This document shows, one piece after another, positions 10,001-21,024 of a stretch of 64,000 bases of DNA (within the stretch, counting starts at the first letter, position 1; the number at the start of each line of letters is the position of its first letter). The stretch comes from Microstegium vimineum. Its lineage: Eukaryota; Streptophyta; Magnoliopsida; Poales; Poaceae. The notes under the pieces were generated by a model. The model was not told where the DNA came from. It saw only the letters and a list, made by a program, of their open reading frames with translations, and made no database searches. A program made the position numbers and the translations under genes. Location of the stretch: positions 11,980,931 through 12,044,930 of the forward strand of contig CM039139.1 of assembly GCA_022036555.1 (NCBI GenBank), in the 5' to 3' direction.

Positions 10001-11370
10001 AACGATCAAGCCGAGCTCGGGGATTGGGAGCACCTGGAGGAGTTCCGGGCGTGGCTTGCCCATGTGGTACGCCTGTCGGCGGAGGTTGCTTCCATGGACT
10101 TGTACCGGGGGATGGAAGTAAACCTCATTCTCTCTTTGATCTTGCTCGGGTCACTTTGCTGTTCTTTTCTGATGACCTTCCTTTTTATCCCTGTCAGACG
10201 TTGAGGGCGAGGTCGTATGATAAGTCCCAATTCATCCTCCGGGCGCAAGAGCAGCTCCCCACCCTCCGCGCGTCGCTGGAGAGGGCGGAGGTCGAGGCTG
10301 CCCAGGCGAGGGGCGAGGTGGCTACCGCGCGGGGGGAGGTCGAGGCTGCTCGGGAGGAGGCCTCTTCCTCGCGGTCGAGGGCTGAAGCCGCCCTCAAAGA
10401 TGTCACCGAGGCTGGGCAGGAATGGGACGCCGCACGGGAAGCCCAGCGTAAGGCTGAGGAGGAGGCCGCCGCGCTGAGGGGGGAGTTGGCTCGGACGGCG
10501 GAGCGCGTCCGGGAGCTCGAGGTCAGCCTAGAGGAGGCGGGCGCCGACCGCGCCTCTCTCGAGGAGCAATTTTGGCAGTTCGAGTCGTATGTTGACGTCA
10601 TCTCTCGGGACCACGACGCGCTGATCGTCGCGGAGCAGTAGGCGCGGGTCCGGATCTCCATCCTGGAGGAAGACGTGACCGCCAAGGCGAGGGCCCTCGA
10701 GGGCACCGGTAAGCTCATCGAGGAGCTCCGGGCTGAGAAGAGTGACCAAGCCGTGGATCTTGCCGACGCCCGCCGCCGACTTCAGGAGGTCGAGCAGGCC
10801 TATGTCACCCTTGACACGCACGCCCGAGGTGAGCTTTCTAGCATCATTGCTGAGCTTGCTCGGCCTCTACCCTTCCCCTGTTTTTGGGTTTGATGAAGTT
10901 CCTTGTTTGCTTCAACAGAACTCGAAGGGGACAAGGCCTGAGCCCACGAGGATTTGACCAGTCTCCAGAACCTCCTCGGGGCGGAGGCGGCCCTAAACGA
11001 AAGGCTCGAGGGCGCCATCTCCACCCTCTGCAATGACATGGGGGTCAAGCCGGAGCCGGCGGTCGAAGGCGACGCGTGAGGAGACTCCGTCCTGCGCCGC
11101 TTCTACTCCATGACCCGAGCGCTGACGGAGCAAGTCCGTGTTGCTCTGCACATGGGCGTGAAGCGGGAGCTCGCGGTCGTCCGCTCAGGCTACATCTACG
11201 ACCTCGATGTCGTCGCCAGCGGCTTCGTCGTTGACCCGGAGCTGACCGATGAGGCCAACGTGGCGAGATGCCATGAGCTGATCAAGGCCGCAGAGGTGCC
11301 CAGAGGCGAGCTGGCGAAGCTCTTCGAGCCTGAAGTGCTCCCTTCAGCGCATGGAGATGGCGACGAGTAG
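7046..11370 (+). pseudogene. Antisense accessory gene (aORF), PF04195-like N-terminus plus coiled coil
   Basis: The gene is antisense to gag-pol and multi-exon, starting MASYNLRGPDAW. The first exon (7046-7953) matches the family annotated as putative gypsy-type transposon domain (PF04195), with features such as GYVVSFEAFHRAGLG, LLRGILHHYDVELQHL and HAAVFTAVCEGYLG. Introns with good GT-AG borders are 7954-8040, 8284-8359, 8791-8876 and 10118-10197, with another near 10830-10918. A Lys/Glu-rich acidic segment follows (8041-8283), then Pro/Ser/Glu-rich low complexity, then a long Ala/Glu/Arg coiled coil (10198-10810), then a conserved tail (VRVALHMGVKREL...DLDVVASGF) ending at the stop 11368-11370. 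It is broken by a one-base frameshift in a G-run near 7804-7808, another frame change near 9930-9950, and in-frame stops at 10639, about 10939 and 11078. The function of this family is unknown. Confidence 0.75.
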
Positions 11371-11925
11371 TCGAGGCCTGCGTGCCGAATCTAGACAAGA
11401 AGACCCGTGTAATAGATTAGTTTTTGTGATAATATGATGTCGAGCCCCTGGGGGCTTATTACCTTTAATGCATTTTATTCGAGATGCATCTGGGTGTTTT
11501 TATTTCTCGAGATGTCTCTATTTCTCTTTGCCTGAGTCGTTGCTTGTGGACTAAGTATTCGACGCACGCTCGTATCCCTGGAGGGGGGGAGCGAGTGGGG
11601 GTACCATAGCCCTGAGGCGTAGGAGAGTCTTCGGCTCGACGACCCTCGACCCTTAGGGAGCTCGAGGCGTTTCTTACTTAGCTGCGAAGCGTACTCGGGG
11701 CGAAGGTCGAGAGAGGAGGCCGAGTTTCGAAAAAACGTTCGGGTTTTTAGAGGACTTAGGAGGGGGTCCCCCCTGTCAACCCCCGAGGGAGGCTTGACTT
11801 TGCCGGAACAGAGTCGAGGCTACCTCAGAGTTATGAAGGAATGTGAAATGTATTTAGAGAACATTCTATTCATTCATAATGCGATAAATGTACATAATGT
11901 AGAAAATGTACAAGGCCTCGAGGCC
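11371..11925. other. Gap between converging antisense gene and pol
   Basis: These 555 bp lie between the stop of the plus-strand accessory gene and the stop of the minus-strand integrase. The sequence is AT-richer than its surroundings on both flanks (for example 11400-11480 and 11860-11915), as expected for overlapping 3'UTRs. No ORF is supported. Confidence 0.6.
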
Positions 11926-13212
11926 TTAGGGGTAAAAGCGACGTAGCTGTTCGATGTTCCATGCGTTGGTGAGGATCTCGCCCTTGTCGTTCTTCAGTTT
12001 GTAAGTCCCTAGCTTTAGCACCTCTGCCACGATGAAGGGTCCTTCCCAAGGTGGCGTCAGCTTGTGACGCCCCTTGTGGCTTTTTCGACGGTGCAACACG
12101 AGGTCGCCGACTTCGAGGTCCCTTTTGCGTATGTGCTTGTCGTGGTAGCGCCGCAGCGTTTGCTGGTACCTCGCCGACTTGAAGAGGGCCATGTCCTGGG
12201 CTTCCTCGAGCTGGTCGAGGGAGTCCTCTCGGGCTGCTGTGTTGGCTTGCTCGCTATAGGCCTTTAGTCGAGGGGACCCATACTCGAGGTCAGTGGGGAG
12301 GACGGCCTCAGACCCATAGACCAAGAAGAACGGGGAGAACCCCGTGGCTCGTCCCGGTGTCGTTCGGAGACTCCATAGAACAGAGGGCAGCTCATCGACC
12401 CATCTCTTGCCGTGTTTGTTTAGCCGGTCGAATATCCTTGGCTTGAGGCCCTGTAAAACCATACCATTGGCGCGCTCGACCTGGCCGTTAGTCCGAGGGT
12501 GGGCGACTGCGGACCAGTTCACCCTGATGTGGTGGTGGTCACAGAAGTCCAGGAACTTTTGGCCGGTGAACTGCGTGCCATTGTCGGTGATGATGACATT
12601 GGGAACCCCGAAGCGATGGATGATGTCCGTGAAGAATAGCACGGCTTGTCGGGATTGGATGTTGGCGATGGGTCGAGCCTCGATCCATTTCAAGAACTTG
12701 TCTATGGCCACGAGGAGGTGGGTGTGGCCACCTTTTGTTTTCTTCAGGGGGCCGACCATGTCGAGCCCCCATACTGCGAATGACCAAGTTATAGGTATCA
12801 TCTGGAGAGCTTGGGCGGGTAGGTGGGTCTGCCTGGCGTAGAATTGGCATCCCTTGCAAGATCGAACAAGTTTGGTAACGTCGACGATGGTTGTCGGCCA
12901 GTAGAAGCCTTGTCGAAAGGCGCTTCCTACCAGCGTTCTTGGCGCCGCGTGGTGGCCACAAGCCCCCGAGTGTAGGTCCTTCAGTAGTGCCCTCCCTTCC
13001 TCGAGGGTGAGGCAACGTTGAAGTACACCGGTGGGGCTGCGTCGATATAGCTCGCGGCCATCCGCATACAAGACGTAGGTTTTGGCGCGTCGGGCTATGC
13101 GTCGGGCTTCGGTGCGGTCCTCTGGGAGCTCGCCCCGTATCAGATACTCGAGGTAGACTATGCGCCAGTCCGTCGAGGGGGTTGGTGTTGCGGCCGTTTC
13201 GTCGATTTCCAT
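11926..13212 (-). CDS. Retrotransposon integrase (pol C-terminal part)
   Basis: An open frame of 428 codons. The zinc-binding HHCC region is visible (H81, H87/H88, C119, C122), followed by the DDE catalytic triad: D151 in GLDMVGPL, D210 in ITDNGTQF and E246 in NGQVERANG. The C-terminal SH3-like part (GDLVLHRR...WEGPFIV) is followed by GTYKLKN and NAWNIEQLRRFYP. There is no chromodomain, which fits Tat rather than chromoviruses. It belongs to the pol polyprotein: the shown Met lies inside the linker, and the RNase H frame upstream is separated from it by a frameshift near 13220-13240. This is the only pol domain without an internal break. Confidence 0.9.
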   Translation of the reverse strand: MEIDETAATPTPSTDWRIVYLEYLIRGELPEDRTEARRIARRAKTYVLYADGRELYRRSPTGVLQRCLTLEEGRALLKDLHSGACGHHAAPRTLVGSAFRQGFYWPTTIVDVTKLVRSCKGCQFYARQTHLPAQALQMIPITWSFAVWGLDMVGPLKKTKGGHTHLLVAIDKFLKWIEARPIANIQSRQAVLFFTDIIHRFGVPNVIITDNGTQFTGQKFLDFCDHHHIRVNWSAVAHPRTNGQVERANGMVLQGLKPRIFDRLNKHGKRWVDELPSVLWSLRTTPGRATGFSPFFLVYGSEAVLPTDLEYGSPRLKAYSEQANTAAREDSLDQLEEAQDMALFKSARYQQTLRRYHDKHIRKRDLEVGDLVLHRRKSHKGRHKLTPPWEGPFIVAEVLKLGTYKLKNDKGEILTNAWNIEQLRRFYP

Positions 13213-15147
13213 GACTTCTTCCCCGTTCGAGGGGGATCGGTCGAGGGGGGTGGATCGACCCCTTGCTCGAGGGCAGGAGCCCTTGAGCCTAGGTCGACGG
13301 ACGGCTTGTGAAGGTCCCTCGAGAAGACGTCGGGAGGGACTGTACCTCGAGTGGATGCGGTTTTGGCAAGCTCGTCAGCGGCTTCGTTGTACCGGCGGGC
13401 GATGTGGTTGAGCTCGAGATCGTAGAATTTGTCCTCGAGCTTTCGGACCTCCTTGCAGTAGGCTTCCATCTTGGGGTCGTGGCAGCTCGAGGCCTTCATC
13501 ACCTGGTCGATCACAAGCTGCGAGTCCCCTCAAACGTCGAGGCGTCGAACCCCGAGCTCGATGGCGATGCGCAGACCGTTGACGAGGGCCTCGTACTCGG
13601 CTACATTGTTGGAGGCGGGGAAGTGGAGGCGGATGCCGTAGCGCATGTGGACACCTGAGGGTGATATGAACAACAATCCGACGCCTGCCCCCGTCTTCAT
13701 CAACGATTCGTCGAAGTACATGGTCCAGAGTTCGGTCTGAACTTGCGCCGGGGGTAGTTGGGTGTCGGTCCATTCTGCAATGAAGTCTGCCAATACCTGA
13801 GACTTGATGGCCTTCCGAGGGGCATAGGAGAGACATTCCCCCATGCGCTCGACCGACCACTTGGCGATTCTTCCAGACGCCTCCCGGTTCTAGATTATCT
13901 CCCCGAGGGGGAAAGATGAGACCACAGTAACCGGGTGGCCTAGGAAATAGTGCTGGAGCTTGCGCCGAGTGAGGACGATGGCATACAACATCTTCTGTAC
14001 GTGGGGGTATCTTCGGAAAGTACCTCGCTCACGAAGTAGACAGGCCTCTGAACCGGCAGGGCATGTCCCTCTTCCGCCCTCTCGACTACTATGGCAGCAC
14101 CGACTACCTAGGTAGTTGCTGCGACATAGAGCAAGAGGGGCTCGGCTGGGCCTAGGGGCACCAAGATAGGTGCCGAGGTGAGCAAGGCTTTGAGTTTGGA
14201 GAGCGACTCCTCGGCCTCGACAGTCCATGCGAAGTGTTCCGTTTTCCTAAGGAGGCGATAAAGGGGGAGGGCTTTTTCCCCGAGCCGTGAGATGAACCGG
14301 CTGAAGGCGGCGAGGCACCCAGTGACCCTTTGTACGCCCTTAAGATCCTTGATCGGGCCCATCTTGGTGATTGCGGTTACCTTCTCAGGGTTGGCCTCGA
14401 TCCCGCGTTGGGAAACTATGTACCCTAGGAGCATGCCTCGAGGGACCCCGAAGACACACTTCTCTGGGTTCAACTTTATGTGTTTTGCCCTGAGGCACCC
14501 AAACACGATCTCAAGGTCCCTGACTAGACTTTCTTGGATTTGACCACGATGTCATCGACGTAGGCCTCGACGGTCGGCCCTATGTGTTTTCCAAAGACAT
14601 GGAGCATGCATCGTTGATATGTGGCCCCGACGTTCCGCAAACCGAAGGGAATAGTGAGGTAGCAAAACATGCCAAAGGGGGTGATGAAGGAAGTCGCGAG
14701 CTGATCGGACTCCTTCATCTTTATTTGGTGATAGCCAGAATACGCATCAAGGAAGCAGAGAGTTTCACATCCCGCAGTGGAATCTACTATTTGATCAATA
14801 CATGGTAATGGAAAAGGAACCTTGGGACATGCTTTATTTAAACTAGTGTAGTCTACGCACATCCTATCCTTTCCATTCTTTTTCTTGACAAGTACAGGAT
14901 TTGCTAACCACTCGGGATGATGTACCTCCTTGATGAATCCGGCCTTCAAAAGATTGTCGACCTCCTCCCCGATGATTCTGCGCTTCTCCTCGTCGAAGCG
15001 GCGCAGCCGTTGCTTCACTGGTTTGGATCCGGCCCGGATGTCCAAGGAGTGCTCGGCGACATCCCTCGGAATGCCCGACATATCCGAGGGACTCCACGCA
15101 AGCACGTCAGCGTTCACGCGGAGAAAGCCGACGAGCACTGCTTCCTA
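13158..15147 (-). pseudogene. Reverse transcriptase and RNase H, broken
   Basis: The reverse transcriptase begins after a TAG at 15145-15147 and shows the expected blocks: VKKKNGKDRMCVDY, FLDAYSGYHQIKM, FGLRNVGATYQR and the catalytic YVDD at 14562-14551. The frame then shifts near 14527-14540. The thumb and connection follow (KHIKLNPEKCVFG), with a TAG at 14108-14110. RNase H shows MYFDES, NNVAEYEALVNGL, GDSQLVID and NEAADELAKTA, interrupted by a TAG at 13890-13892 and a TGA at 13530-13532 just before the catalytic Asp of GDSQ. The disruptions are consistent with point decay of one ancestral frame plus small indels. This copy cannot make full-length pol. Confidence 0.9.
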
Positions 15148-15893
15148 TTTGGGCTCGAGGATGGCGCTGATCATCAGCGCCTTCCCATCCGCGTGGCCGA
15201 GGTCGAGCGGGATGGTCTTGGTGTCCTCCGCAGGCTCGAAGTTGCCGGCGTGCCGCTTGGGGTCGGGGATCTCCTTGGAGAAGTCATCGAGGGCCGCGAG
15301 GATGGCTGACTCCTCGACCGCCTCGGCGTTTTCCACGCACTCGACGTCGCAGTCGTAAGCGTGCTCGTAGGAGGTGTCGACGGTGATGACTCCCTTGGGC
15401 CCCGGCATCTTTAGCTTGAGGTAGGTGTAGTTCGGGACCGCCATGAACTTGGCGTATCCCGGTCGACCGATGATGGCATGGTAGGTACCGTGGAATGCGA
15501 CCACCTCGAAGGTTAGATCTTCCTTCCGGAAGTTCAAGGGGTACCGAAGCAGACGGGTAGCTTGACACGGCCGATCGGGAGTGCCTTCTTCCCTGGAACG
15601 ATCCCGTGGAATCCCCCCGCGCTGGGTAGGAGCATGGTCCTCAGGATCCCTAGGAGGTCGAGGGTCTCGGCGTAGATGATGTTGAGGCTGCTTCCCCCAT
15701 CCATGAGCACCTTGGAAAGGCGGGTGTTGAGTATGACCGGGTCGACGACGAGTGGGTAGACCCCTGCGTTGGGGACGTGCTCGGGGTGGTCGTCCTGATC
15801 GAAGGTGATCGGCACGTGTGACCAGTCGAGGTATCGAGGAGCTTGAGCTCGAACGGAGAAGACCTCTCGACGCTCACTCTTGCGCTGACGCAT
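15148..15893 (-). pseudogene. Retrotransposon protease region, frameshifted
   Basis: The aspartic protease active site is LMDGGSSLNIIYAETL (DGGS at residues 65-68 of the first segment), the DGGS form seen in this grass lineage in place of DTGS. The first segment (15893-15534) stops immediately before the continuing protease/linker segment (15537-15148, starting NFRKEDLTFEVV). A single missing base in a C-run (about 15538-15542 on the plus strand) explains the break. The second segment ends at a TAG leading into the reverse transcriptase. Confidence 0.85.
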
Positions 15894-15942
15894 GCTGAGT
15901 CAGGTCGAGGGTCCCCCGAAGATCATGAAACAATCGAGGATC

Positions 15943-18315
15943 TCAGGGACCCCCGTTCTTGCCATCGCCCTCGTCTTGTGGGTCCTCCTTCTTGTCGTCT
16001 TTCTTGAGGCCGAGAGAGCAGAAGTGCTTCTTGAGCATGCAACAGTCCTCGAGGCTGTGGTTGGCCGGTCCCTTGTGATAGGGGCAGGGATCTTTCAACA
16101 TTTTGTCGAAGACGCCCCCCTCGAGAGGGGGACCTCGAGGCTTCTTCTTGTCTGTCGCATCGACAAGATCGTAGGGCTCGACGTCGCGTCGACCCGACTG
16201 GTTCTTCTTCTTCTTCTTCTTGTTATTGTTCTTCTGTGGCCCATTATTAGAGCCCCCGGGCTCGTCCGCCTTGGCCTTCCCCTTGCTCGGGGATGCATAG
16301 AAGAACGCGCCAACGGCTTCCTCGCCGGCTCCATAGTTGGTGACGATGTCCATAAGCTCGTTGGCAGTCTTGGGGGTGTTCCGTCCGAGTTCCCGCACCA
16401 GCTCCTTATAGGTTGTCCCGGCGACGAACGTCGTGATGACGTCGTGGTCGGAGATATGGGTTAGCTCAGTACGTTGCTTGGAGAACCGTCGGGTGAAGTC
16501 GCGGAGGGTTTCCCCTGGCTTCTGGTTGCAGCTGCGGAGATCCCAGGAGTTTCCTGGCTGCAAGTAGGTGCCCTTGAAGTTCCCCTCGAAGATCCTAACC
16601 AGGTCGGGCCAGCCATGGATCAAGTCTGGGGGGAGCTCCTCGAGCCACCTTCGAGCGGTGTCGAAGAGGAAGAGCGGGAGTTGCCGAATGATGACGTGGT
16701 CGTCGTCGGCTCCTCCTAGCTGACATGTCAGCCTAAAATCAGCAAGCCAGAGCTTCAGCTTGGTTTCGCCGTTGTACTTGACCAGGCTGGTGGGTGGACG
16801 GAAACGAACAGGCAAGGCGGTTTGCCGGATTGCCTTGCTGAAGACTCGTGGCCCTGGTGGTTCCGAGGATCGACGTTGATCCTCGTCGCTGTCGTAGCGC
16901 CCACCTCGATGAGCACTATAACCTCGAGTCTCAGCGTCACCGTGTCGACGTCGTTTGTTGTCGTTGATGTCGTATTGCGCGTCTCGCGGTTGTCGATCGT
17001 CGAGGATGCGGTCTCGAACTAGTTGTCGCTCTGCTTCGCCTTGGGGCGCCTTGTCTTGGTGGACCGATACCTCTCGATCTTGTCGAGGGGGCACGTCCCG
17101 CCGCTCGGAAGCAGCTCCTCTGCGCCTCGAGGCCGAGCACTCCGCCTGCTGAACGGCCGCAGTTTGGAGGAGCCCCTGGATTTCATCTCTAATTCGTTGC
17201 GCATGGGGCGTCGATGGTGCCGGCATGTCGCGGAGCAGCATCGCGGCTGCCACGACGTTCTGGCTAGCGCGGTTGTAGACACGACGCTCATTTGCCCCTT
17301 CGTTGATGATCTATCGATGGACTTCCCGGGCCCGACCGCGGGCTCCCACACCCTGTGGGCGCCCGTGATCTCGCTCGAGGGCGTGCTCAAGCTGCTGAAG
17401 TCGTAGGCGTTCCTCCTCGAGCTTGGTGAGCAGCTCTCGGACTCGCGCGATCTGGGCGTCCTGAGCTGGATCGGCTTCGACTGGAACCGGGGGGGCGACG
17501 TCTCGCGCCGGGGTAGCGTTGCCCCCTCCTTCATCCGTGGTCGCGGCGTCGTTGATGTCGTCCTAGGAGTCGGCCAGATCGACGAGGTGGAAGCACTCCC
17601 GCGTGGGATCGTAACCCTCGTCGGGGGAGTCTGAGTCGGGGTAGCCGTGGTAGAAGTTGGGGAAAGATCCCCAGCATTCCTCCTCCAGCCATTGCCGTAC
17701 CGTCCCCCTGGTGTGACACCCTAGGGCCGGGGCTCGTCGTGGCTCCGGGAGCTCATCCAGCGGAGGGGTGGCGACGTGGTTGATCGCCGTATGTAGCAGG
17801 TTCCCTGAGGACCCGTAACGTGCCTGCATCTGCGAGCCTACAAAAGCGGAACAGAGTCTGGCGCTGTTGTAGAGCTCATGTGGAAACAGGTTGTGCAATG
17901 GTGCGGCCGAGTATGTCGGAGAAGCCACGGGGACCCCCTGAGATGGCGGTATGGCAGAGCCAAAGTCAGGCTCAGCGAGGTACCCGCCCCCGACCCACAA
18001 GCATGGGTCAAACAAGCCCCCGAAGGGAGGAACTGTGTCACCAGCTGAGGCCGGGGAGGCGGCATCCGACGTCTCGGGATCCACGTGGTGAAGGGTGCGG
18101 CGGCGTCGTTCGCGCCTCCTCCTGGTCGCAGGCGGAAGGCGCGAGTGGTGGGACCGTCGTCTGGTCCTCCTTGGCCCCGGCGTACCGGAGCTGCTGCTAT
18201 CCATGCCACTGCTGGAGAATAGAACCATGTCGTGGCCGTGGCCCGTGGACATGAACTCTAGGCTCCCGAACCAGATGATGCTGGCGAATGGAAGCGATGG
18301 GATCGAGGAATCCAT
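15943..18315 (-). pseudogene. gag with two premature stops
   Basis: The first ATG after the primer site is at 18315 (MDSSIPSLPF). The same frame runs to 15943 but is cut by TAG codons at 17563-17565 and 17311-17313. Recognisable parts are an Arg-rich N-terminus, a helix-rich matrix-like region, the retrotransposon gag domain (PVRFRPPTSLVKYNGETK to LRDFTRRFSKQRTEL), a Lys/Asn-rich basic stretch, and a zinc-binding CPYHKGPANHSLEDC motif near the end. Unbroken it would be about 790 codons. Both stops could be CAG-to-TAG changes; the ancestral codon is inferred, not seen. Confidence 0.85.
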
Positions 18316-18354
18316 CTGGGAGAGTAGTTTGGAGTTGATCGATACGCAAAGCCC

Positions 18355-18372
18355 CCCTACCTGGCGCGCCAA
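18355..18372 (-). promoter_or_regulatory. Primer binding site
   Basis: Directly inside the 5' LTR, the minus strand reads TTGGCGCGCCAGGTAGGG. It starts TGG, as expected for pairing with a tRNA 3' CCA end. I cannot assign the tRNA without a tRNA set. Confidence 0.6.
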
Positions 18373-18804
18373 CTGTCGGTGTTATGACCCAGGGGGTCAA
18401 GACCACCGGCTAGTAAATTTGTATATTGCGTGCTCCCTCTCCCAGACGTGATGCAAGAAGAACATAATATTTATTCTAGTTCGGGCACAGAAGGCCCTAC
18501 GTCCAGCGGGGGAGGATGGATTGTATTATCTTGCACTGAAGTGCTCGTACAGGGGGGTACAAGCTGGTTTACACGGGGGTGCTCAGGATGAGCTGAGGCC
18601 TAGGACTAGCAGGGCTACCCTAGGTGGTCGATGGTGGATTGCTTGAGAGGTCGATCAAGCAGTCGGGTGCGGTGTGTGCGACTTGGCTCTTGGTGTATAC
18701 GGGTCAGAGCTGATGTCTGAATGTCTAAGCTGACGTGAATCAGTCCCTGTCGATGTCGATACGAATGCCCCCCCCCCCCCCCGCTTTCTTCTATCCCGGC
18801 GTCC

Positions 18805-18813
18805 CCTTTTATA
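18805..18813 (-). promoter_or_regulatory. LTR TATA box (5' LTR)
   Basis: TATAAAAGG on the minus strand, about 1,080 bp into the LTR from its outer end. It marks the likely U3/R boundary region and the promoter of genomic RNA. Confidence 0.65.
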
Positions 18814-19370
18814 GATCAAGGGGAGGTACGGGAGTACAGAGTCCTAAACTGTAGCGGCATGGGAGGCGTGTCCGTGGCGCCATGCTGGCGAAGGGACGTC
18901 GATCGCTGTAGCGGCGTGGCCTTCCCGTCCTTCTGGTGCTCCAGGGCATGGTGATGGCAGACTGGACGCTGTCGAACGTCATGGCGCAGTGCGGTCGGCC
19001 TTCTGTAGACGGGTACGAGTCCCACAGTTGACGCGGGACGGATTGGACGGGAGCCATGCCGGAGTGGTTGGGGACGGTGGTCGAGCCCCCCGGTCGAGAG
19101 GGGGTCGAGGCCAGCGTGACCCCGTCGTATCCCTGAAGACACGGTCGAGGGCTGCCCTGTTCATGGCTCGAGGGGGTGCCTCTGGATTCCGTACCTGCAA
19201 CATGGCTACAACGGTCGCACGATCAACGGAGGTCCAGGACATGGGCGGTGAGTTGATGGATTTGACTGCGGTAGTGGGCGCCCATGGCGTTAGGCGGGGA
19301 CAGGTAGGCGCATTGGATCCCCTTTAACCCATACCGGGAGCAGGTAAGTCGATCGAGCCTCCTCCTCGCA

Positions 19371-19690
19371 GGTCGTTCGTTCGACCCCCAGTCCGTCATT
19401 CGAGGGGTCGAGGCGGAGGGGTCATTCGTTCGACCCCTGTCCGCCAGTCAAGGTAGATGCGGGGGGTCGTTCGTTTGACCCCTGTCCGTCAGTCGAGGTA
19501 GAGGCGGGGGGTCGTTCGTTCGACCCGTGTCCGTCAGTCGAGGTAGAGGCGGGGGGGTCGTTCGTTCGACCCCTGTCCGTCAGTCGAGGTAGAGGCGGAG
19601 GGGTCATTCGTTCGACCCTGTCCGCCAGTCGAGGTAGAGGCGGAGGCGGAGGGGTCGTTCGTTCGACCCCTGTCCGTCAGTCGAGGTAGA
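19371..19690. repeat. About 45-bp tandem repeat in LTR U3 (right copy)
   Basis: Same unit as at 4598-4935, here with about seven units and slightly different G-run lengths (for example GTCATTCGTTCGACCC variants). Copy-number and sequence differences between the two LTRs are small. Confidence 0.85.
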
Positions 19691-20167
19691 GATGGTGGGT
19701 GATCCCTCCTACCATTTTTCCAGTATTGGGCCGGCCCATAACTGGTCGTTGTTGCCGGTGAGGGAGGCCTTTGTGTAATGGGTCTTTTCTCCATCAACTT
19801 GAATGACTGATCGGATCCTGCCTTACAAATGGTTGCTATGTTAAGCATTAGATTACCATACGTTTAGGGTACCCCTTACTTTTGTACCCAACAAAACTAC
19901 TTTTATAACACAATTATTTCATATAATATACTAGTTAATTATGAAATATATTTTTATAATAAATTAGGAACCATAAATGTGATTACTATTTACTAAAAAT
20001 CTAGTTAAACACCAAACACTTTAATTGATACGTATATTCTTTTCTGGATAGAAATAGTACCTGTAGAAACAATCCTAATTCTTGGTTGGGATTATTCTTG
20101 TACATTGCACGTATGTAGTTGGGACTTTTCTTGTACGTTGCACGTATGTACTTCTACATGTAACGTA

Positions 20168-20400
20168 CTCACTCCGTCCATAAAAAAATAGATTTCTGGG
20201 TTTGTCCTAAGTTAAATTTTTTAAATTTTGACTAAATTTTTAGAATAAAATATTAAATGTTATGGTATTAAACTAGTATCATTAGATTAATCTAAGAACG
20301 TATTTTTGTATGGTGCTTATTTTAAGTCATAGGTATTGTTGTATTTTTTATAAAGTTAGTCATGGATTTTAGGAATTGATTCTTTCGTGGACGGAGGGAG
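20168..20400. mobile_element. Stowaway MITE
   Basis: CTCACTCCGTCC at the left and GGACGGAGGGAG at the right are inverted repeats, flanked by TA dinucleotides (20166-20167 and 20401-20402), the Tc1/mariner signature. The interior AGTATCATTAGAT motif recurs at 22060-22090 and 25340-25360. Confidence 0.85.
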
Positions 20401-20402
20401 TA

Positions 20403-21024
20403 TATTTATTACTTTTCGTCTTTTCTACTACATTAATGCACTAACGAAGTAGGAGAACATGGTACAGAATTGAAAATAAAGCAGAGGAAGCTAGCTTTAC
20501 CTTTACATGGCTCTAAAATTCACAAAGCTAATGATCGATCGGTCCTGTGTGCTGACATCCATGAGCTTGCGCCGTACAGAGCAGTATGAACTTGTCGGCC
20601 TTTTGATGTCTTGTCACTTGCTCTTTTTTAACTTGCAAGGTGCTGTAGCATTGTTACACACACACCCCCATTTCGACCATTGATCACTACTGTACGCGCC
20701 TACTACGGCTAACTAGGTCGTATAACTTGTGAATTCAAAACCAATTATGTAAAAAGCATGTGCGCACACGTACCGATGAACAAGACATGTCGTAGTTGCC
20801 CGTTCAGCCTTTTGTATAGGAAATTGACGCACAAAAGTTGCTCATCGAGAACAACAATAATATTAATATGAATTGAGCATAGCTCAGCTATACGGATACT
20901 CACATATTTTCTTAGATTTATTGTAGGATTTAACAGACTATTATTCTTTCAGAGGTAGGCACGTGCTCCTCGACAACGAGGCGTCTGTGGTATCTTGAGA
21001 TTAGTCGGTCCAAATCGGTTCATC
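20403..21024. other. Intergenic, no gene seen
   Basis: Unique AT-rich sequence. No ORF with recognisable content and no clear element ends. Confidence 0.5.

Larger units (their letters stand above)
3606..19893 (-). mobile_element. Full-length Ty3/Gypsy Tat-type LTR retrotransposon
   Basis: Two direct repeats of about 1.52 kb bound 16,288 bp, each TG...CA, flanked by the perfect 5-bp duplication AAACT (3601-3605 and 19894-19898). On the minus strand the order is gag, protease, reverse transcriptase, RNase H, integrase, which defines Ty3/Gypsy. There is no chromodomain after the integrase. A long accessory gene in antisense orientation between pol and the 3' LTR is characteristic of the Tat clade (Grande- and Retand-like). 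By eye the LTRs are roughly 95-97% identical, so insertion is fairly recent, yet gag-pol carries several stops and frameshifts. This copy therefore looks non-autonomous. Confidence 0.95.
18374..19893 (-). repeat. 5' LTR (right in window)
   Basis: This LTR drives gag-pol leftward. It matches 3606-5128 along its length with scattered substitutions and small indels, concentrated in the outer 150 bp and in the G/C homopolymers. It contains a TATA box on the minus strand at 18805-18813 and the U3 tandem array at about 19371-19690. Confidence 0.95.
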
